From the NCBI GenBank assembly GCA_020348305.1, contig CP070746.1, positions 6,363,945 to 6,399,608 of the forward strand: DNA of 35,664 nt, in the 5' to 3' direction. This document shows positions 16,644-24,823 of this stretch, one piece after another. The notes under the pieces are model-generated. The model did not search any database. It was given only the letters and a program-made list of their open reading frames with translations, and was not told the DNA's origin. Numbering within the stretch: position 1 is the first letter of the stretch; each line of letters opens with the position of its first letter. Source of the DNA: Desulfobacterales bacterium. Lineage in GTDB: Bacteria > Desulfobacterota > Desulfobacteria > Desulfobacterales > JAHEIW01. The translations under genes and the position numbers were made by a program.

Positions 16644-16873
16644 AAAACCTCACCGCTTTCATCATATGTCTTACCTCCTTCTTCTATCAATATCCACACA
16701 TACCCGTATATTATCAATCGCAATATATCAAGAATAACCACAAAATGCCGATAGAGTTCAAAAGGCTGCGAGTGTTTTCATAACCATAGCTCAGGTTCGA
16801 AGGCCCTGTCAGATAAATGCGGGACTTCACATCTGATGGGCAATAATAAGTCTCTAATCAACGATACATCATC

Positions 16874-17617
16874 ATGAACTGTCCAAAATGCAACCTTGAA
16901 CAAGCCGACCAGAACGTGGAATGCATGCGCTGTGGTATTGTTTTTGAAAAATACCGAATGCATCACACCCAACGACCGACACCGGTCTGCTTCCACGCTG
17001 CGTCCGATGAAAAAGCCGCAGCTGCCGGGGAGGTGATCAAACACGTATTGTTTTACGTCAATCCGCAAACCCATCCCGTGATTTTTGGTGGCAGAGTCCT
17101 GTTTTTTCTTATTATGCTTGTATGGGGGGTGAAATTTATTTTCACGCCCATGGAAACCAATTATGTATTTACGTCGTTTTGGCATCTGGTCAACCTTCCC
17201 TTCCACGAAGCCGGCCACATTTTTTTTCGACCTTTTGGCCGGTTTATGACCTCCCTGGGCGGAAGCCTCGGTCAATTGTTAATGCCACTCATGTGCATGG
17301 CCGTTTTTATAATAAAAACCCGAGATACCTTTGCAGCGTCTTTTACGTTGTGGTGGTTCGGTGAAAACGTGATGGATCTGGCCCCCTATATTAATGATGC
17401 CCGGTCGCTGACCCTTCCGCTGGTCGGCGGCAACACCGGCCGAACCTCTCCCTATGGGTTTCATGACTGGGAATTTATCCTGCGAGAATCCGGCTTCATT
17501 CGTTACGATCATATGCTGGCCGGTTTTGTGCATAAAATCGGTATCTTTTTGATAATAGGGGCCTTTATATGGGGCGGTTATCTCCTTTTGAAGCAATACC
17601 GCCAACTCAAACAGTAA
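16874..17617 (+). CDS. Zinc-ribbon membrane protein with HEAGH metalloprotease-like motif
   Basis: The 247-residue product starts with a zinc ribbon (C3, C6, C17, C20). After a linker come several membrane helices (about 73-90, 132-148, 155-168, 220-240). A conserved HExxH motif, LPFHEAGHIFF (H111, E112, H115), sits at the edge of a hydrophobic stretch and is followed by FGRFMTSLGGSLGQLLMP. This resembles site-2-type (M50-like) metalloproteases. A later ENVMDLAPYINDAR (164-177) offers candidate third metal ligands (E164, D168). Family relatives cleave membrane-embedded regulators or act as membrane proteases. No substrate is encoded nearby. The start was chosen because the zinc ribbon begins at residue 3; the ribosome-binding site is weak. 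Peptidase activity is inference. Confidence 0.7.
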   Translation: MNCPKCNLEQADQNVECMRCGIVFEKYRMHHTQRPTPVCFHAASDEKAAAAGEVIKHVLFYVNPQTHPVIFGGRVLFFLIMLVWGVKFIFTPMETNYVFTSFWHLVNLPFHEAGHIFFRPFGRFMTSLGGSLGQLLMPLMCMAVFIIKTRDTFAASFTLWWFGENVMDLAPYINDARSLTLPLVGGNTGRTSPYGFHDWEFILRESGFIRYDHMLAGFVHKIGIFLIIGAFIWGGYLLLKQYRQLKQ

Positions 17618-17827
17618 GATTAAACCCATTCATCTCCCGCGCTCTATTCAATTCCTTGATCTGTATTAAGAAATACAGCAGCCAAAATCATCAAATCCCA
17701 CCACCTGGGTTGAACCACCAAACAATTTTTATCATGTTGTAAAAAAATATGACATCTGATCGTTCCGCGCGTGAGCATCAGGTTTTTTAATGTATTGTTT
17801 TAATTTAAATTTTTACAATTATACGTG

Positions 17828-17843
17828 TGGCATATTTCTTGCC
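17828..17843 (+). promoter_or_regulatory. Sigma-54 (-24/-12) promoter of the CoA-transferase operon
   Basis: TGGCATATTTCTTGCC matches the RpoN consensus TGGCAC-N5-TTGCW at nearly all positions and has the invariant GG and GC separated by exactly 10 bases. Transcription would start near 17855, giving a leader of about 75 bases before the CoA-transferase ATG at 17929. A sigma-54 promoter implies control by an enhancer-binding activator not encoded in this window. An imperfect dyad around 17733-17762 and another around 17757-17782 could be activator sites, but neither is convincing. Confidence 0.82.
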
Positions 17844-17928
17844 TAAATTAAAATTAGAAATGCGCGACCGCGTGGATAAATGGGGGAGCGTCAACCATTT
17901 TTCATTCACATTCGTGGAGGTAGTTATA

Positions 17929-18912
17929 ATGAACGTGCTGGATAAAGGCATCAATGCGCTTTTTATGGACCCTGAACCGGACAACGCCCGGCAATTTTTC
18001 GCCAAAAAATCCCGGGCGATGACCGACAAGCGAATGAACGAAAAAGATGCGGTGGAACGCTTTATTCCGGATGGATGTTATTTGGCCATAGGCGGGTTTG
18101 GAGCAAACCGAATTGCCACAGCGGTCATTCATGAGATTCTTCGAGCGCGCCGAAAAAACCTTGGGTTTTTCGGACATACCTCCACCCACGACTTTCAGCT
18201 GTTGTGTGCAGGGCAGTGCATCGATCGAGTGGACATTGCTTATATTATCGGCCTGGAGGCTCGCGGGCTTTCACCAAATGCCAGGCGTGTCATGGAGTCC
18301 GGCGAGGTTCAGGTTTGCGAGTGGACGAATTATGCGCTGGCTGCCCGGTTAAAGGCCGCGGCCGAGGGGGTGTCGTTTGCAATCGTCCGGTGTATGTTGG
18401 GAACAGACACATTTAAAATGTCCGCAGCCCGCGTGATCGAGTGCCCGTTTACCGGTAAGAAATATGCTGCCGTGCCTGCTGTTTGGCCGGACGTGGCGAT
18501 AATTCATGTCCACCATGCCGACATCTACGGCAACTGCCAGATCAGAGGGATCTCCATTGCTGATCTGGAACTGGCTCGCGCCGCCAAGCACGTCATTATC
18601 ACTGCCGAGCGTCTCATCGACAATACTGCCATCCGGATGAGACCGACCCAAACTGTGATACCTTTCTACCTGGTGGATGCCGTCATTGAGGTGCCTTTCG
18701 GCAGCTATCCCGGCAACATGCCTTATCTGTATTACTCGGATGAAGACCATCTCGCTCAATGGTTAACGGTCGAAAAGGACCCGCAGGAGTTTAAAAAATT
18801 CCTGGATCACTATATATACGGAGTCTCCAGCTTCGAGCAATATCTCGAACGCTGTGGGGGGTTGGCCAAGCTGAAGCAGCTGCAGAAACTCGAAACGCTG
18901 GTCGACAGTTAA
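17929..18912 (+). CDS. CoA-transferase subunit A (glutaconate CoA-transferase type, class I)
   Basis: This 327-residue protein resembles the alpha subunit of glutaconate-type CoA-transferases. It has the N-terminal KDAVERFIPDGCYLAIGGFGANR with the glycine-rich CoA-binding loop, then FFGHTSTHDFQLLC, and DVAIIHVHHADIYGNCQIRG, a typical alpha-subunit signature. With subunit B it would move CoA between an acyl-CoA and a free acid in the cytoplasm. Reading frame exists back to 17827, but ATG 17929 is chosen because GGAGG lies 8 bases before it and the upstream part overlaps the sigma-54 promoter. The gap to subunit B is 52 bases. The acid used cannot be deduced; the promoter type suggests an inducible catabolic substrate. 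Confidence 0.88.
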   Translation: MNVLDKGINALFMDPEPDNARQFFAKKSRAMTDKRMNEKDAVERFIPDGCYLAIGGFGANRIATAVIHEILRARRKNLGFFGHTSTHDFQLLCAGQCIDRVDIAYIIGLEARGLSPNARRVMESGEVQVCEWTNYALAARLKAAAEGVSFAIVRCMLGTDTFKMSAARVIECPFTGKKYAAVPAVWPDVAIIHVHHADIYGNCQIRGISIADLELARAAKHVIITAERLIDNTAIRMRPTQTVIPFYLVDAVIEVPFGSYPGNMPYLYYSDEDHLAQWLTVEKDPQEFKKFLDHYIYGVSSFEQYLERCGGLAKLKQLQKLETLVDS

Positions 18913-18964
18913 ACCCGCAAACCGCATGCTACATAAACTCCCTTTAAGAAAGGAGGTAGGTGAC

Positions 18965-19738
18965 GTGACACGGGAATACAACAAGGTCGAAATGATGATC
19001 TGCGCGTCCTCCCGGTATCTTGAGGACGGCAAAACCGTCGCGGTCGGGACGGGGGCGCCGTGTGCAACGGCAATGTTGGCACAGAAAACCGCTTCACCAA
19101 ACCTGGTTATCTTGTTTGAGGCCGGCGGGTTGGCACCGGCTCTTCCACAGATGCCGATTTCCGTGGGAGACTCCCGTACGTTTTTCAGGGGGATTATGGC
19201 CGCCGGCATGGTGGAAATGATGACGACCTGCTGCCGGGGCTTGGTGGACTATGCGTTTCTCGGTGGAGCGCAGATCGATAAATACGGTAACATCAACTCC
19301 ACAGTGATCGGCAATTACAAGAAGCCCAAGGTTCGTTTTCCAGGCAGCGGCGGAGCCAACGATTTTGCCTCCTTCTGTTGGCGGACGTTGATCATGACGG
19401 TTCACAGCAAATCGCGCTTCGTGGAAAAAGTGGACTTTGTCACCACCGCGGGCTTTCTCACCGGACCCGGTGCCCGGGAGGAAGCCGGCCTGCCGCTGGG
19501 CACCGGCCCGTACAAGATCATCACGGATCTGGCCGTGCTTGGCTTTGACGAGAAGACCAAGACCATGCTGATCGAATCGGTTCATCCAGGTGTGGAAGTG
19601 GCAACGGTCAAGCAGGAAACCGGCTTCGAACTGATCGTGCCCGACTTTATCAGGAAAACGCCTCCGCCGACGGATACCGAGCTCAGGATTCTGCGGGGTG
19701 AAGTGGACCCGCTGCGATTAATCATCGGCCGTTCCTGA
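18965..19738 (+). CDS. CoA-transferase subunit B (glutaconate CoA-transferase type, class I)
   Basis: The product has 257 residues from GTG 18965, which follows AAAGGAGG by 8 bases. Upstream codons in the same frame, back to ATG 18926, have no such site. The catalytic Glu that forms the acyl-glutamyl-CoA thioester is most likely E52 in VILFEAGG, the place where GctB-type subunits carry it. Further signatures are VGDSRTFFRGIMAAG, DYAFLGGAQIDKYGNINSTV and VRFPGSGGANDFAS. It works with subunit A. The following gene encodes a Pat-like protein acetyltransferase 174 bases downstream. Confidence 0.9.
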   Translation: MTREYNKVEMMICASSRYLEDGKTVAVGTGAPCATAMLAQKTASPNLVILFEAGGLAPALPQMPISVGDSRTFFRGIMAAGMVEMMTTCCRGLVDYAFLGGAQIDKYGNINSTVIGNYKKPKVRFPGSGGANDFASFCWRTLIMTVHSKSRFVEKVDFVTTAGFLTGPGAREEAGLPLGTGPYKIITDLAVLGFDEKTKTMLIESVHPGVEVATVKQETGFELIVPDFIRKTPPPTDTELRILRGEVDPLRLIIGRS

Positions 19739-19741
19739 ACC

Positions 19742-19849
19742 GTGAAACAAGCGCGCCTATCTCTGACGCACGCGTATGTGACGTTCGGCGCGACTGCAGA
19801 AAAAGCTATACCGTACGATATGCTGCGGCGCCTGGCAGATGGATCTTAA
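19742..19849 (+). other. Possible 35-codon reading frame between CoA-transferase and Pat-like genes
   Basis: A GTG three bases after the subunit B stop opens a frame to TAA at 19847-19849 with codon use and GC content like the surrounding genes (VKQARLSLTHAY, then VTFGATAEKAIPYDMLRRL). It lacks a ribosome-binding site. It could be a gene remnant, a coupled small protein or chance. Confidence 0.2.
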
Positions 19850-19912
19850 TAAGAAATCACAAAGTATCGTCGCACATCTTGGTTGGGGTTAAAAAACTCA
19901 GCAAAGGCAATC

Positions 19913-22603
19913 GTGAGCATCACGCAGTTTCATCACTTCTTTTTCCCCTCTTCTGTTGCCATACTCGGAGCGCAAGACACTCCGGGACGCAAGATCCTCG
20001 CCAATCTTTTGTCAGGTGGTTTTAACGGCCGCATATATCCCATCTCCCAAACCCGGCAGCAACTCGCTGGTCTTCCGTCCTATCCCAATCTGAAATCCAT
20101 AGCCGAATCAGTGGATCTGGCTATTTTGGCTGTTGCTTTCAATACGCTGCCGGCAGCGCTAGACGCCTGCGGTCGGGCCGGTATTCGGGCAGCGGTGGTT
20201 CCGTCCCGAAATTCTCGCTCCCAAGAAATGTCCGAAAAAATCCTCAAGCAGGCCCATACTTCAGGCGTCAGAATCATCGGGCCTCGCTCCTGGGGTGTCG
20301 TCAGTCCGACGGTGGGCCTAAATGCCGGTCTGGGTCAACCCTTGCCTCCGCCGGGTAAATTAGCGGTGATCTCCCAGAGCGCCGCCATATGTGCCGGCAT
20401 TCTCAATCTGTCATTGAGCAAACAGATCGGCCTGAGCTTCTTGGTCGGCCTGGGCGACATGTTGGACATCGATTGCGCCGATATGTTGGATTATATGGCC
20501 AATCATCATGCAGCAGGGGCCATCCTTATTCATGTCGAACATCTTTTAAATATGAGAAAGTTCATGTCCGCAGCCCGGGCGGTATCCCGAATCAAGCCCG
20601 TGATCGTTTTTAAAACCGGCCGACGGCAATTTGAGGAAGTGACAGCTGCCACCCCCACGGGCGGCTTGATCCGCGTCGATGCCGTTTACGGTGCCGCATT
20701 CAAAAGGGCCGGCATCATTCGCGTCGATAGCGTTGAAGATCTGTTCGATTGCGGCGATCTGGCCAGCAAACAACCGCGGCCTCGCGGATCGAATCTCGCC
20801 GTAATTTCCAACGCCCAGAGTCCCGGTGTCATGGTTGAAGATTTTCTGATTCAACGCGGCCTGCAACCGGCCGGGCTCACGTCCGAGACCGTGACGGCCT
20901 TGGACCGTATTCTTTTTTCTGCTTGGAACCGCCAAAACCCCATCACCATGCGCGCCGAATTATCTGCTGAAGCATACTGTCAGGTGATAAAGATCTGCTT
21001 ATCGGCACCGGAAATCAACGGGATTCTGATCATCATCACCCCGCAGTTCCTCAGTGACCCGACAGCGGTCGCCCGGGCGATCACGTCAGCCGTATCCGTG
21101 AGCACCACCCCTGTCGTTGCTGTTTGGATGGGCGGAGAAGGAATGGACACCGCCCGGCAATTTCTCGATGAGGCCGGCATCCCTGCCTATGACGCGCCTG
21201 AAAGAGCCATCCGGGCATTTTTACATTTGTATGAATACGACCATAATCTTAGGCTTCTGCAGGAAATCCCCCGCCTGAAAGCCATACGATTTGCAACCAA
21301 CCGCGCTGTGGCTCGCGAAATTATCGACAGCGCTCTTCACCAAAAGACGCCGACACTCACACCACTGGAATCCTTGAACCTGCTTAAAGTCTACGATCTT
21401 CCGACGGTACCGGCCGAGTTTGCGCGGTCTCCCGAAGAAGCATTGCGTTTTGCAGACAAATGGGGCTATCCGATCACGCTCAAACCGCTTTCCAGAGACA
21501 TCACTAAAACGATGCCTGCCGAAAAAGGCGCGGAGTTGCTGGGCGGGCCCGAGGAAGTGACAGCGGCTTTCGAGCAATTCATGCAGGTCGCGGGGGACGA
21601 AAATCTCAACGGGGAGCCCTTTGTGGTAATGGTTCAGCGCGTGATCAATCGTCCGGATCTGGCGCTCAGACTGGGCAGCCGCCTGGTTTCGCCGCTTGGG
21701 CCGGTGATGGTCTTTGGAATCGGTGGCGCGACAGCTGAGATTTGCACGGACTATGCTATTGGACTTCCCCCCTTGAATCGCATGCTGGCCGGTCGCATCC
21801 TGCAGGAAACCCAAATTTACACGATTCTCAAAGATCACGGCTCCCTCCAGCCTGACTGTCGGCCCGCGTTGGAGGAACTGTTGGTTCATTTTTCGCACCT
21901 GATTACGGATTTTCCGGAAATCAGCGAAATTGAAATCAACCCCCTGCTGATTGTTGGCGGACGTGTATTCGCATCGAACGCTCGCTCTATCATACAGACG
22001 GCGAAAACCCCCTCTCTGATGCATCTAATCATCAGCGCCTACCCGGACGAATATGAAACAGCCACTGTAACCAAGTCCGGGCTTTCCATCTTTATCCGGC
22101 CGATCAAACCTGAAGACGCCTCTCTCTTGCAGGATCTCTGGTCCACCCTGTCTCAGCGAACCATATATTACCGGTTTTCACGACCGATCAAAGAACTTAC
22201 TCCCGAACTTCTGATCCGTTTCACCCAGATAGACTATGATCGTGAAATTGCCCTGATCGCGCTGCAGACGGCGGGCTCCCGGGACAGAATGCTGGGGGTG
22301 GCCAGACTGATACGGCAGCCGGGCACCAATGCAGCTGAGTTTGCCATAGTTGTGGGCGACCCCTGGCAGGGTCTCGGTGTGGGTGCCAAGCTTTTGAGCT
22401 GCTTGGCCGCCATCGCAATTAAACAAAAAATAAGGACGCTTTGGGGCCTTGTCCTGAGGGAAAACAGAGCAATCATCGAGCTATGCAAAAAACTTGGCTG
22501 GACTATGGAGCCGGATGACGACCCGTCGCAAGTTTTTTTGCGGCTGGATCTGTCCACCGTCGACGCTCCGGAGATCCTTGAGGCATTCGGGAAAAATTTG
22601 TAA
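19913..22603 (+). CDS. Pat/PatZ-like protein lysine acetyltransferase (inactive NDP-forming acyl-CoA synthetase domains + GNAT)
   Basis: The product has 896 residues in the order CoA-binding Rossmann domain (about 8-130), succinyl-CoA-ligase-like domains (about 135-440), ATP-grasp domain (about 480-700) and C-terminal GNAT acetyltransferase (about 725-885, acetyl-CoA loop DPWQGLGVGAKLL). This is the architecture of Pat/PatZ enzymes, which acetylate and silence acyl-CoA synthetases. True ADP-forming synthetases carry a phosphorylated His in SHTGA; here that position reads ATPTGG, so ligase activity is unlikely and a sensory or regulatory role is favoured. GPRSWG likewise replaces the usual GPNCLG. 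GTG 19913 with AAAGG upstream is preferred over TTG 19883, which lacks a site. It shares direction, and probably the sigma-54 transcript, with the CoA-transferase genes. Confidence 0.88.
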   Translation: MSITQFHHFFFPSSVAILGAQDTPGRKILANLLSGGFNGRIYPISQTRQQLAGLPSYPNLKSIAESVDLAILAVAFNTLPAALDACGRAGIRAAVVPSRNSRSQEMSEKILKQAHTSGVRIIGPRSWGVVSPTVGLNAGLGQPLPPPGKLAVISQSAAICAGILNLSLSKQIGLSFLVGLGDMLDIDCADMLDYMANHHAAGAILIHVEHLLNMRKFMSAARAVSRIKPVIVFKTGRRQFEEVTAATPTGGLIRVDAVYGAAFKRAGIIRVDSVEDLFDCGDLASKQPRPRGSNLAVISNAQSPGVMVEDFLIQRGLQPAGLTSETVTALDRILFSAWNRQNPITMRAELSAEAYCQVIKICLSAPEINGILIIITPQFLSDPTAVARAITSAVSVSTTPVVAVWMGGEGMDTARQFLDEAGIPAYDAPERAIRAFLHLYEYDHNLRLLQEIPRLKAIRFATNRAVAREIIDSALHQKTPTLTPLESLNLLKVYDLPTVPAEFARSPEEALRFADKWGYPITLKPLSRDITKTMPAEKGAELLGGPEEVTAAFEQFMQVAGDENLNGEPFVVMVQRVINRPDLALRLGSRLVSPLGPVMVFGIGGATAEICTDYAIGLPPLNRMLAGRILQETQIYTILKDHGSLQPDCRPALEELLVHFSHLITDFPEISEIEINPLLIVGGRVFASNARSIIQTAKTPSLMHLIISAYPDEYETATVTKSGLSIFIRPIKPEDASLLQDLWSTLSQRTIYYRFSRPIKELTPELLIRFTQIDYDREIALIALQTAGSRDRMLGVARLIRQPGTNAAEFAIVVGDPWQGLGVGAKLLSCLAAIAIKQKIRTLWGLVLRENRAIIELCKKLGWTMEPDDDPSQVFLRLDLSTVDAPEILEAFGKNL

Positions 22604-22659
22604 GGCCCAGCATATATCCATACCGGGGCTGTGGGAAAAGAGAAATAGATTTTTTCAAA

Positions 22660-24531
22660 TCACAGGGTTTCCTTTGATTCTAAATACTGCAACAGATATC
22701 GGTGGGCTAACAAATCCGAGTTGATCATTCCCAACACCTCGCCGTCTTCAACCACAGGCATGGCCGAAATTTGATTCTGCTCCAACTAACGCACGATATC
22801 CAAAAAGCTGTCGACCGGGGATGCAAAAATAACATTGCGGGTCATGATGTTTTCAAGACTCAGGTTTTCGCAAACTCCATTGGCAACGGCTCGGGCAATA
22901 TCCCATGCCGTTACGACACCGGTCAATTTGCCCTCCTGTGAGACCACAGCGATGATATTGTTCAAGCCGTCCGTTATGAGCGCGGCCGCCTCCTGAACAC
23001 TGCCGTTAATTTTGATGGTCTTCATCGGTATCATGATGTCCTTGGCGGTTCGGGCGCTCTCTCTGGCCGTAAGCCGCTGCAGACTGATCCGTTCGGCTGC
23101 CCCACAGGGAAGTAAAAGGGGATCAGAGGCTAACAGGTCGATCAATTCAATCATGTTGCGACGGATGACTTTTTCACGATTGGCCTCCCCTGCTTCCAAC
23201 CTTTTTTCAGACAATTCCGCAAATTCCTTCGCATGGGATATTAACCAGCGTTCAACGGCTGGCGGATTGCCCAGCATTTTTTCGGGAATCTGGAGATGAT
23301 CCGGCGTTTTAATCATTTGTTCCTGGGCAGCAAAAATGACCCCGCCTGAATTGACCAGATAATCGGTAGCAATCATGACACCCTTTCTACGGTAAACGAC
23401 CTGTTCCATGCGCGTGCGGGCCGCCTTCTGATTCGGATCCGAGGAGTAAGTATTAGCGCCCTCGACAATAACCGACCAATCCCCCATACTGTTCACATTC
23501 ATTGATGCGTCTTCTGAGGCAAGGACCCCTAAATATTTGAATACCGATGCCGCCGGTATCAGACAGAAGGCCGATTCACGCAACAGGTTATTGGCCTCGG
23601 TGGAAAATTTGGTGGAATACGGATATCCCTGTTGGGCAATATGATCTGTATAATAGTAATTGGTGACCAATTTACGTTGCTTCCATATATTGAAAAGATT
23701 ATCAACAGGAAGACCGGATTCATCATAGAGATAGCCCTCGAGATCACTGATGCCGCTTGTTTTTGCATCCGGGAGTCTTTCTTTTAAAATGCGCGCGGTA
23801 TGAGCGCCCACCGCACCAAAGCCTTGAATGAGAACGGTAAGATTTTCGGGGGTTGGGATCTCCAGATTGGAATACTGCGGCAAGACCCGCAGCCTCGGCA
23901 TGATCTCCAGCAAGGTGACAAGGGCCTCAATTATGCCACCGGCAGCAGCTCCGAGTTCATCGATACGGTTACCGCCCATTTCGTGAGGTTTGGACACGGC
24001 ACTGTCCAAGCCGTTTTGCATGGCAACCGTCTTCATATCCAAATCATGGGTTCCCACGTCCGGCCCTGGTACATAGACATCCCGGTACCGGCGAATCAAA
24101 CGTGCAAAGCACCGAAGAATTTCTGTGTGCGCTTCCGGCGTGAGATTGCGCTCCGCGACGATACCCGACTTACCACCACCGTAAGGCAAGTTGGCTGCAC
24201 CGTTTTTTAGGGTCATACCACGCGCCAGGTTGTGAATATCCAGCGGTGTGATATCCGGCAGCATCCGAATGCCTCCCATGGAGGGACTGCCCATGGATAG
24301 ATTATCCACGACCAGATAGCCGCCGATTTCCGGCCGGGAAGCCTCATCCCATATACAGGCAACCAACCTGGGGCCGAGCTTATCCACCGTAATGCCGAGC
24401 CGGGCCAGAAGATGTTCGTCCGTAGAGCCGAACTCCAAAAAACACATTCCGCCATCTCGTTTTAAACGGTTTTGAATGGCGGTCTCCGGGAGATGATCCC
24501 GCAAATATTCATCCATTTTCTTTGGAATCAT
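22660..24531 (-). CDS. Glutamate/leucine-type amino-acid dehydrogenase fused to a CBS pair, with in-frame TAG in the second CBS
   Basis: The first 581 codons (24531-22789) contain an ELFV dehydrogenase. It has SPSMGGIRMLPDIT, TLKN (K109), the catalytic Lys in PYGGGKSG (K121), PGPDVGTHDLDM (D158) and an NAD(P) Rossmann loop IQGFGAVGAH (235-244). A CBS pair follows from about residue 493. In CBS2 the frame meets TAG at 22786-22788 after FLDIVR and then continues in the same frame for 41 codons (LEQNQISAMPVVEDGEVLG...), exactly the missing half of the domain, to a TGA at 22660. The enzyme would oxidatively deaminate an amino acid, and CBS domains usually sense adenine nucleotides. ATG 24531 is preferred over 24588 because AGGGGG precedes it. 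Either the tail is lost by mutation or UAG is read through. Confidence 0.85.
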
Positions 24532-24603
24532 TTGGTACCCCCTGTGCTGTGTAACGCTTGGTTGATAAATGGAATGATGAAATCGCAAGGTTGTTCAAAA
24601 AAA

Positions 24604-24625
24604 CGTCGATTTCTTCACATCGACG
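24604..24625. promoter_or_regulatory. Inverted repeat in the leader of the dehydrogenase gene
   Basis: A perfect 7-bp inverted repeat, CGTCGAT and ATCGACG, separated by 8 bases, lies about 73 bases upstream of the dehydrogenase ATG. It could be an operator or a 5' leader hairpin. No T-run follows on the minus strand, so a terminator is unlikely. Confidence 0.45.
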
Positions 24626-24642
24626 ATACATCATAGGTGCAT

Positions 24643-24654
24643 GGGTCATGACCC
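24643..24654. promoter_or_regulatory. 12-bp perfect palindrome, candidate operator
   Basis: GGGTCATGACCC is a perfect 12-base palindrome about 10 bases downstream of the candidate -10 of the dehydrogenase promoter, thus over the expected start of transcription. This is a classic repressor position. The cognate regulator is not in this window. Confidence 0.45.
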
Positions 24655-24663
24655 TATCATAAA

Positions 24664-24693
24664 TTTTAATTTGTTTTCTATTGGATTAGCAAG
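24664..24693 (-). promoter_or_regulatory. Candidate sigma-70-type promoter of the dehydrogenase gene
   Basis: On the minus strand TTGCTA (24688-24693) and TAAAAT (24664-24669) are 18 bases apart. The region is AT-rich, so the match is tentative. The palindrome at 24643-24654 directly follows it. Confidence 0.35.
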
Positions 24694-24745
24694 AATATTT
24701 ATAAAATTATTGATGTTGATTTTCTCTCCGCCTTGATTAACTTAT

Positions 24746-24775
24746 ACCCCAATTGAGTTAAAAACCAATTGGGGT
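24746..24775. terminator. Stem-loop (terminator or operator) upstream of the PIG-L gene
   Basis: A perfect 9-bp stem, ACCCCAATT and AATTGGGGT, has a 12-base loop and lies 49 bases before the PIG-L deacetylase ATG, between divergent genes. The short CCTAATTAAAAA that follows is not a T-run, so a regulatory hairpin in the PIG-L leader is as likely as a terminator. Confidence 0.45.
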
Positions 24776-24823
24776 CCTAATTAAAAATGTTTTGTATTCA
24801 AACACAGGATTTGGGGATTTGAG

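Noticed and set aside
17827..17928. N-terminal extension of the CoA-transferase subunit A from GTG 17827
   Set aside because: The start codon would lie inside the sigma-54 promoter element and upstream of the expected transcript; ATG 17929 has GGAGG.
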